Positions 8,190 through 13,139 of a stretch of DNA of 13,139 bases are shown one piece after another. The translations under genes and the position numbers were made by a program. The DNA lies in assembly GCA_014376915.1 (NCBI GenBank), contig JACMQP010000663.1:1-13139 (forward strand), given 5' to 3'. Below the pieces are notes generated by a model. That model was given only the letters and a program-made list of their open reading frames with translations, had not been told where the DNA came from and searched no databases. The stretch comes from Ramlibacter sp. GTDB lineage: Bacteria > Pseudomonadota > Gammaproteobacteria > Burkholderiales > Burkholderiaceae. The stretch's first letter is position 1, and every line of letters begins with the position of its first letter.

Positions 8190-8894
8190 ATGACCGCCAT
8201 TCCCAAGCCCCGTATCCTGGCCTTCGACATCTTCGGCACGGTGGTCGACTGGCACGGCGCCATCGCACGCGAGGTCGACGCGCTGCAGCTGGGCGTGAGC
8301 GGCGACGCGTTCGCGCTGGCCTGGCGCGCGGGCTACCAGCCCGCGATGCAGCGGGTGCGTTCCGGCGAACTGGGCTGGACCCGCATCGACGAACTGCACC
8401 GGATCATTCTCGACGAGTTGCTGCAGCGTTTCGGCATTCACCATCTCAATGAGGAAGCCAGGCGGCACCTCAATCGGGTCTGGCACCGGCTCGATCCCTG
8501 GCCGGATGCGGTCGCGGGCATCACGCGGCTGAAGGCGCACCACATCGTCTGCACGCTGTCCAACGGCAACATCGGCCTGCTGACCGACATGGCCAAGCGC
8601 GCGGGCCTGCCCTGGGACTGCATCCTGTCGGCCGAAGTATTCCGCGCCTACAAGCCCGACCCGGCCACTTACCTGGGTGTGGCGGCCACCTTCGACGCCG
8701 CGCCGCATGAAGTCATGCTGGTGGCGGCGCACCACGATGACCTCGCCGCCGCCCGCGGCTGCGGTCTGTTGACGGCCTACATCGAGCGGCCGCTGGAATT
8801 TGGCGCCGCCCAACCCAAGGACGTGTCGCCGCAAGCCGGCGACACGCTGCATTGCACCAGCCTCGGCGACCTGGCGGACCAGCTGGGCTGCTGA
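8190..8894 (+). CDS. HAD hydrolase, haloacid dehalogenase type II family
   Basis: A 234-residue cytoplasmic HAD-superfamily enzyme. Motif I is FDIFGT with nucleophile D13; position +2 is F15 instead of the Asp that phosphatases use, which fits the type II (L-2-haloacid) dehalogenase branch. Motif II is LSNGN (S124-N125), motif III YKPDP with K155, and motif IV AAHHDDL (H181, D183, D184). In well-studied dehalogenases this last motif has Asn (SSNxxD), so halide-removing activity is uncertain; many environmental members with AAHxxDL are uncharacterised. ATG at 8190 is preceded by a G-rich site at 8183-8187. The start codon lies only 20 bp from that of the divergent phosphodiesterase. The gap to the next gene is 128 bp. 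Confidence 0.87.
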   Translation: MTAIPKPRILAFDIFGTVVDWHGAIAREVDALQLGVSGDAFALAWRAGYQPAMQRVRSGELGWTRIDELHRIILDELLQRFGIHHLNEEARRHLNRVWHRLDPWPDAVAGITRLKAHHIVCTLSNGNIGLLTDMAKRAGLPWDCILSAEVFRAYKPDPATYLGVAATFDAAPHEVMLVAAHHDDLAAARGCGLLTAYIERPLEFGAAQPKDVSPQAGDTLHCTSLGDLADQLGC

Positions 8895-8922
8895 GGCGAC
8901 ATCGCTGCGTGCTTTGTGCTAC

Positions 8923-8939
8923 AGCTCCGGTCTGGAGCT
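8923..8939. repeat. Short inverted repeat after the HAD gene
   Basis: AGCTCC and GGAGCT face each other across a 5-base loop, 29 bp past the HAD stop codon. A 6-bp stem with only two T following is too weak to call a terminator; it may be chance. Confidence 0.25.
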
Positions 8940-9012
8940 TAGTCACCGCCGCGACCCGCCCCGGGGCATCCCTGATGCAGCGCGGCCTGCGCGCCGCTAC
9001 CCTGGGCGCTCC

Positions 9013-9018
9013 AGGAGA
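9013..9018 (+). promoter_or_regulatory. Ribosome binding site deciding the acyl-CoA synthetase start
   Basis: AGGAGA lies 4 nt before the ATG at 9023. The frame is open further upstream to 8852, inside the HAD gene, so this site is the main reason for taking 9023 as the start. Confidence 0.7.
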
Positions 9019-9022
9019 ATCC

Positions 9023-10726
9023 ATGCAGCGTCCGCACCACAATTTCTGGCCCAAGCGGCTGCCCCATGCGATGACCCCACCGGCAACCTCGCTGTGGGAC
9101 AACCTGGCGATCAGCGCGCGCCGCTATCCGGACAAGGCCGCGATCGTGTTCTTCGGCCGGCGCCACAGCTATGCCGAAGTCGCGCGCCAGGCCGAGCGGC
9201 TGGCGGCGCAACTGCACGCGCTCGGGGTACGGCGCGGCGACCGGGTCATCCTGTGCATGCAGAACTGCCCGCAACTGATCGTGGCCCATTTCGCGATCCT
9301 GCGCGCCAATGCCGTCGTGGTGCCGGTCAACCCCATGAACCGCGCGGAGGAGCTCAAGCACTACATCACCGACCCCGATGCAAAGGTGGCGATCACCACC
9401 GGCGACCTGGCTGCGGAACTGGGCAAGGCCAGCAACGGGCTGCCCGCCGGCCAGGGACTCGCGCACCTGGTCGTCACGCAGTTCACCGATGCGTTCGACG
9501 CCCAGGTGACGGGCGAGAACGCCCCGCCCGCCGTGTGGCGCGACTGGCTGCTGACGCTCCATCCGCTGCCGCATCTGGCGGGCGGCCGGGCGCTGGCTTG
9601 GACCGATGCGCTGGCCTGCACGGACGTTGGGCCCGAACTCGAGGTCGGCCCCGCGGACCTGGCGGTGCTGCCCTACACCAGCGGCACCACCGGCCTGCCC
9701 AAAGGCTGCATGCACATGCACTCCAGCATCATGCACAACGCGGTGGCGAGCGCAGCGTGGGGCAATGCGACGGCGGAGAACGTCACGCTGCTCGTGGTGC
9801 CGATGTTTCACATCACGGGCATGGTGAGCGTGATGCATTCGAGCATCTACGTCGGCGCCACGCTGGTGATGATGCCGCGCTGGGACCGCGACCTGGCAGG
9901 CCGGCTGATCTCGGCGTGGCGGGTCACCACCTGGACCAACATCCCGACCATGGTGATCGACCTGCTGGGCAGTCCCGAGTTCGAGAAGTACGACCTGTCC
10001 AGCCTGGTCCACATCGGTGGCGGCGGCGCGGCAATGCCGCAGGCGGTGGCGCAGCGGCTCCTGGAGCTGTTCGGCCTGCGCTATGTCGAAGGCTATGGCC
10101 TGACCGAAACGGCCGCGCCCTCGCACAGCAACCCGCCGGACAACCCCAAGCAGCAGTGCCTGGGCATTCCGTTCATGAGCACCGACGCGCGCGTGATCGA
10201 TCCGGAAACGCTGCGCGAAATGCCGGTCGGCGAGCAGGGCGAGATCATCATCTGCGGGCCCGAGGTGTTCAAGGGCTACTGGAAGCGGCCGGACGCCACC
10301 GAGGCGGCGTTCATCGAATTCGACGGCCGCCGCTTCTTCCGCTCCGGCGACCTCGGGCGCATGGACGAGGACGGCTACTTCTTCCTGACCGATCGGCTCA
10401 AGCGGATGATCAACGCCTCGGGCTTCAAGGTCTGGCCGGCCGAAGTCGAGGCGCTGATGTTCCGGCATCCGGCGATCCAGGAGGCCTGCATCATCGCGGC
10501 GAAGGACAGCTATCGGGGCGAAACCGTGAAGGCCGTCGTGGTGCTGCGGCCGGCGCACGTGGGCAAGGTGAGCGAGCAGGAGATGATCGCCTGGTGCCGC
10601 GACAACATGGCGGTCTACAAGGTGCCGCGCATCGTCGAGTTCGTCGACGCGCTGCCCAAGAGCGGCAGCGGCAAGGTCATGTGGCGCAACCTGCAGGAAG
10701 CGGAGAACGGCAAGCCGGCCGGTTGA
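9023..10726 (+). CDS. AMP-dependent acyl-CoA synthetase / ligase (fatty-acid type)
   Basis: A 567-residue ANL-superfamily enzyme that activates a carboxylic acid with ATP to an acyl-AMP and then forms the CoA thioester. Core motifs are complete: the P-loop-like YTSGTTGLPKG (218-228), the acyl-pocket region around IPTMV, GGGAAMP, YGLTE (358-362), the hinge block SGDLGRMDEDGYFFLTDRLK, and the C-terminal catalytic lysine K551 in KSGSGKVMWR, which is needed for adenylation. The N-terminal HNFWPKRLPHAMTPP and the overall length resemble the medium/long-chain fatty-acid CoA ligases of Burkholderiales; the acid used cannot be fixed from sequence. No membrane segments. It follows the HAD gene on the same strand after 128 bp and may have its own promoter (TACCCT at 8998-9003 is a weak -10 candidate). 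No beta-oxidation genes are adjacent in the window. Confidence 0.92.
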   Translation: MQRPHHNFWPKRLPHAMTPPATSLWDNLAISARRYPDKAAIVFFGRRHSYAEVARQAERLAAQLHALGVRRGDRVILCMQNCPQLIVAHFAILRANAVVVPVNPMNRAEELKHYITDPDAKVAITTGDLAAELGKASNGLPAGQGLAHLVVTQFTDAFDAQVTGENAPPAVWRDWLLTLHPLPHLAGGRALAWTDALACTDVGPELEVGPADLAVLPYTSGTTGLPKGCMHMHSSIMHNAVASAAWGNATAENVTLLVVPMFHITGMVSVMHSSIYVGATLVMMPRWDRDLAGRLISAWRVTTWTNIPTMVIDLLGSPEFEKYDLSSLVHIGGGGAAMPQAVAQRLLELFGLRYVEGYGLTETAAPSHSNPPDNPKQQCLGIPFMSTDARVIDPETLREMPVGEQGEIIICGPEVFKGYWKRPDATEAAFIEFDGRRFFRSGDLGRMDEDGYFFLTDRLKRMINASGFKVWPAEVEALMFRHPAIQEACIIAAKDSYRGETVKAVVVLRPAHVGKVSEQEMIAWCRDNMAVYKVPRIVEFVDALPKSGSGKVMWRNLQEAENGKPAG

Positions 10727-10945
10727 AGGCATCGGTTGACCCGATCTATCGGACTCGGCCTACAAAATCCATTTGAACGCGCTCTTAAATTCAGCTATGC
10801 GCGTCTCCTTGTCCATGCCATATCCACTCCAAGTTCGGTCTGTTCCCAAGCAGGACATCGCCCCCACTGCACTTCCCGGAATTGGCAGGCATTCGGACAA
10901 GCGCGGATCAGCGATTCTGGGCGAATTCGGCGCGAGTCACCCCTG
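10727..10945 (+). promoter_or_regulatory. Regulatory gap before the hybrid kinase, candidate promoter at 10736-10766
   Basis: This 219-bp stretch is clearly lower in GC than its neighbours. TTGACC (10736-10741, 5 of 6 to the -35 consensus) and TACAAA (10761-10766, 4 of 6 to the -10) are 19 bp apart, slightly long for sigma70. A second, poorer pair is TTGAAC (10773-10778) with TATGCG (10796-10801), 17 bp apart. Half-sites ATCGG (10731-10735), CCGAT (10741-10745) and ATCGG (10748-10752) surround the first -35 and could bind a regulator. A 49-codon open frame also lies here. Confidence 0.35.
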
Positions 10946-10946
10946 A
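10797..10946 (+). CDS. Possible 49-residue leader ORF overlapping the kinase start
   Basis: ATG at 10797 opens a 49-codon frame (begins MRVSLSMPYPLQVRS, ends EFGASHP) whose TGA shares its last base with the kinase ATG, giving TGATG. Such an overlap would allow translational coupling, useful because the kinase ATG has only a weak ribosome site. Against it: no Shine-Dalgarno before 10797, third-position GC clearly lower than in the real genes, and no recognisable family. Treat as a candidate only. Confidence 0.2.
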   Translation: MRVSLSMPYPLQVRSVPKQDIAPTALPGIGRHSDKRGSAILGEFGASHP

Positions 10947-12649
10947 TGGAGCTGTGTGTGTTGATCCACACGCCACGCGGCTGCGATGCTGCGGTGGTCA
11001 ATGGCGTGCTCGAGCCGCAGCACAAGGTGCAGGTCTGCGACGAGCCCCAGCAGTTGCTTCAGCAGATGAGCGAGGGCGCCGGCGCTGCAATCGTCACCGA
11101 GGAGGCATTCGCGGAAGGCTCGCTGGTCGCCGACCTGGCAGTCTGGCTGAGAGCGCAGCCGTCGTGGTCCGACTTCCCGTTCATCGTGCTGGCGACCCGC
11201 CAACCCGGTCCGCGTTCGGCCACGGCGGTTCGGGCGCTGCACAGCCTGGGCAACGTCATCCTGCTGGAAGGGCCGCTCAATGCCGAGACGCTGGCCAGCG
11301 CCGCCGATGCGGCGGTGCGCGCCCGCGCTCGCCAATACGCGACCCGGCAACACCTGCTGGAAATCAGCCGTACCCGGACCGAGGTCGAGAGCCTGAACAG
11401 CCAGCTCGAGGCGCGCATCCTCGAACGCACGCGCGAACTGGCCAGCGCCAACGACCGGCTGATGAAGGAGATCGCCGAGCGCGAGCGGGCCCAGGTCGCG
11501 CTGACCCAGGTGCAGAAGATGGAGGCGATCGGCCGGCTCACCGGTGGCATAGCCCACGATTTCAACAATCTGCTCCATGTGATCAACATGAACCTGGAGC
11601 TGGTGTCGATGTACGCCAAGGAGGAAAAGGTCAAACCGGTGGTGGACCGCGCCAAAAGCGCAGCCCGCCGCGGCGCCAAGCTCACCGGGCAGCTGCTGTC
11701 GTTCGCCCGCAACCAGTCGTTGCTGCCGCGGCTGACCAACGTGAACGACCTGCTGGTAGGAATGAAGGACCTGCTGGAGATTTCCGCCGGCCACGGCGTG
11801 GCCGTTGAACTCGCGCTTTGCGAAGCGCCCACGGCGGTGGTGATCGACGCCAGCCAGCTTGAGATGGCGGTGCTCAACCTGACAGTGAATTCGCGCGATG
11901 CCATGCCCAGCGGCGGTGTGCTCAAGATCTCGACCCGCGGCCGCGTGCGGGTCGGCGAGGGCGACAGCGAGCTCAAGCCGGGCGAGTACGTGGTGGTGTC
12001 CGTCACCGACAACGGGGAGGGCATCCCGCCGCAGCTGCTGAGCAAGGTGTTCGACCCGTTCTTCACCACCAAGCCGGTGGGCAGCGGCACCGGCATGGGC
12101 CTGAGCCAGGTGTACGGTTTTGCCCGCCAGTCTGGCGGCCTGGCCTTCGTGCGCAGCGAAATCGGCGTCGGCACCACGGTAGAGATGCATTTTCCGGTCG
12201 CTCCGCCCGACGCGGCCGCGGTCCATGCGGCTGCCGATTCGCCGGTGCACCGAAAGGCGGCGCACCCACACAACATCCTGGTGGTCGAAGACGACGCCGA
12301 CGTGCGCCGCGTGATCGTCGAATGCCTGGGGCTGATCGGCTACAGCGTGACCGAAGCGGCGGACGGCACGGCCGGCCTGGCCTCGATGGTCCAATCGCGG
12401 CCGGACCTGCTGGTGGTCGATTACGCGATGCCCGACATGACCGGCGCCGAGGTGATCTCGCGGGCACGCGAGCTGTGGCCAGACCTGCCGGTGATCCTGG
12501 CGACCGGTTACGCCGACATGGCGGCAGTGGAACGGCTGGCGGGCAAGCCCGTCATCCTGCGCAAGCCGTTCGACATCACCACCCTGGGCGATGCGGTGGC
12601 CGGCGCATTGCAGGGGCGGGCCGCCCGCCAGCTGGCGGCCAGCGCCTGA
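10946..12649 (+). CDS. Soluble hybrid sensor histidine kinase / response regulator
   Basis: A 567-residue cytoplasmic signalling protein without membrane segments or signal peptide. Order of parts: an N-terminal domain of about 120 residues resembling a receiver but lacking the phosphate-accepting Asp (T51-E52-E53 there) and the switch Lys (E108-G109-P110); a coiled coil (about 125-190); a HisKA domain with H204 in [11 protein letters not shown]; an HATPase domain with N315 (NSRDAM), G1 box DNGEGIP (D355) and G2 box [11 protein letters not shown]; and a C-terminal receiver (about 450-560) with phospho-acceptor D492 ([11 protein letters not shown]), T520 and K540. So it can autophosphorylate and pass phosphate to its own receiver; no Hpt domain or DNA-binding regulator is nearby. 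I prefer the ATG at 10946; the frame continues upstream to 10736 but with atypical composition. Alternative starts downstream would cut into the N-terminal domain. Confidence 0.9.
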   Translation: MELCVLIHTPRGCDAAVVNGVLEPQHKVQVCDEPQQLLQQMSEGAGAAIVTEEAFAEGSLVADLAVWLRAQPSWSDFPFIVLATRQPGPRSATAVRALHSLGNVILLEGPLNAETLASAADAAVRARARQYATRQHLLEISRTRTEVESLNSQLEARILERTRELASANDRLMKEIAERERAQVALTQVQKMEAIGRLTGGIAHDFNNLLHVINMNLELVSMYAKEEKVKPVVDRAKSAARRGAKLTGQLLSFARNQSLLPRLTNVNDLLVGMKDLLEISAGHGVAVELALCEAPTAVVIDASQLEMAVLNLTVNSRDAMPSGGVLKISTRGRVRVGEGDSELKPGEYVVVSVTDNGEGIPPQLLSKVFDPFFTTKPVGSGTGMGLSQVYGFARQSGGLAFVRSEIGVGTTVEMHFPVAPPDAAAVHAAADSPVHRKAAHPHNILVVEDDADVRRVIVECLGLIGYSVTEAADGTAGLASMVQSRPDLLVVDYAMPDMTGAEVISRARELWPDLPVILATGYADMAAVERLAGKPVILRKPFDITTLGDAVAGALQGRAARQLAASA

Positions 12650-12657
12650 ACGCCTCT

Positions 12658-12678
12658 CGCCGGCGGCGGTCGCCGGCG
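12658..12678. repeat. GC-only hairpin between kinase and enolase-superfamily gene
   Basis: Two copies of CGCCGGCG (12658-12665 and 12671-12678), itself a palindrome, are separated by GCGGT, giving an 8-bp all-GC stem. It starts 9 bp after the kinase stop. There is no T run after it, so it may act as a transcription barrier, an mRNA 3'-end stabiliser, or an operator for the next gene; chance in GC-rich DNA is also possible. Confidence 0.4.
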
Positions 12679-12711
12679 GTCGACTACCATCGAAAGGCTT
12701 GTTCCTCCACT

Positions 12712-12716
12712 GGAGA
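12712..12716 (+). promoter_or_regulatory. Ribosome binding site supporting a TTG start
   Basis: GGAGA sits 6 nt before TTG at 12723. No ATG or GTG in the right frame near the N-terminus fits better, so this site decides the start of the last gene. Confidence 0.6.
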
Positions 12717-12722
12717 CGCGCC

Positions 12723-13139
12723 TTGAAGATCACATCGGTCGAGCCTTTCATCCTGCACGTTCCGGTCACCGGTTCGCAGATTGCCGACAGCACGCACACC
12801 ATCACCCACTGGGGCGTTGTCGGAGCGCGCGTCGACACCGAGGATGGCCTGTCGGGCTACGGTTTCACCGGCACCCACGCCTTCCTGCCCGGGGACCAGC
12901 TGATCACCCGCTGCATCCAGACCTGCCACGCACCGCTGCTGGTCGGCGAGGACGCCAACGACGTCCAGCGGCTGTGGCTGAAGCTGGCGCGCAACCCGGC
13001 GCTGCAGTGGATCGGCCGCGCCGGCGTCACCACGCTGTCGCACGCCGCCATCGACATCGCGCTGTGGGACCTGAAGGCCAAGGCCGCCGGCGTGCCGCTG
13101 TGGCAACTGCTCGGCGGCCAGGTGCGCGAGCAGGTCCGC
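12723..13139 (+). CDS. Mandelate racemase / muconate lactonizing enzyme family protein, 3'-truncated
   Basis: The first 139 codons of an enolase-superfamily enzyme run off the right edge. Translation from TTG gives [15 protein letters not shown], the usual opening beta strand of the capping domain, then [17 protein letters not shown], the [16 protein letters not shown] stretch, and [27 protein letters not shown], the standard junction to the TIM barrel. The catalytic Lys and the Mg-binding Asp/Glu residues lie beyond the window, so the reaction (dehydration or epimerisation of a sugar acid or similar) cannot be named. The [15 protein letters not shown] region resembles sugar-acid dehydratase-type members, only a hint. 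The gene follows the kinase by 73 bp, with a GC hairpin and a weak -10-like TACCAT (12685-12690) between them. Confidence 0.88.
   Translation, partial: MKITSVEPFILHVPVTGSQIADSTHTITHWGVVGARVDTEDGLSGYGFTGTHAFLPGDQLITRCIQTCHAPLLVGEDANDVQRLWLKLARNPALQWIGRAGVTTLSHAAIDIALWDLKAKAAGVPLWQLLGGQVREQVR

Noticed and set aside
8939..10732. 597-codon minus-strand frame opposite the acyl-CoA synthetase
   Set aside because: Low-complexity His/Arg/Val composition, and the sense strand encodes a complete ANL enzyme.
8800..10776. 658-codon plus-strand frame overlapping the HAD and synthetase genes
   Set aside because: Arg/Gly/Ala-rich frame-shifted shadow of the synthetase, no domain.
10736..10945. 70-residue N-terminal extension of the kinase
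   Set aside because: Composition unlike the rest, promoter-like elements inside it, and no domain similarity before the ATG at 10946.
10937..12838. 633-codon minus-strand frame opposite the hybrid kinase
   Set aside because: Same composition artefact; it would run through the intergenic hairpin and into the next gene, and shows no family.

Overview
The window is GC-rich, densely coded bacterial chromosome. Gene content and protein style (EttA ending in a basic tail, a DUF1631 protein, a membrane-anchored TAXI substrate-binding protein, a P1 peptidase, a type II HAD enzyme) suggest a betaproteobacterium of the order Burkholderiales, perhaps Comamonadaceae. That placement is inferred from memory of protein families, not from a search. 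I see no rRNA, tRNA, CRISPR array, insertion sequence, prophage gene or attachment site. No gene-free stretch exceeds 219 bases.

Layout. 1-3301 (+): the 3' part of ettA, then a DUF1631 protein 14 bp downstream. 3309-5647 (-): a P1-family (S58/NylC-like) peptidase followed, with a 4-bp ATGA overlap, by a TAXI-type solute-binding protein; this unit meets DUF1631 tail to tail. 5812-7201 (+): a small DUF883 (ElaB/YqjD-like) membrane protein and an EamA-family transporter with a strongly histidine-rich C-terminus. 7198-8169 (-): a periplasmic glycerophosphodiester phosphodiesterase whose stop codon overlaps the transporter's. 8190-10726 (+): a type II haloacid-dehalogenase-like hydrolase and an acyl-CoA synthetase. 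10727-10945: an AT-richer regulatory-looking gap. 10946-12649 (+): a soluble hybrid histidine kinase. 12723 to the right edge (+): the N-terminal part of an enolase-superfamily (mandelate racemase type) enzyme starting at TTG.

How the genes fit together. Only the peptidase/TAXI pair and perhaps ettA/DUF1631 look like real co-expressed units. The others are a mix of housekeeping, envelope, catabolic and signalling genes with short gaps and frequent strand switches. The phosphodiesterase and the HAD gene share only 20 bp between their start codons. No obvious new defence or mobile system is present. The points most worth a second look are the kinase with its degenerate N-terminal receiver and possible leader ORF, the peptidase/TAXI pair without a TRAP permease, and the metal-binding tail on the EamA transporter.
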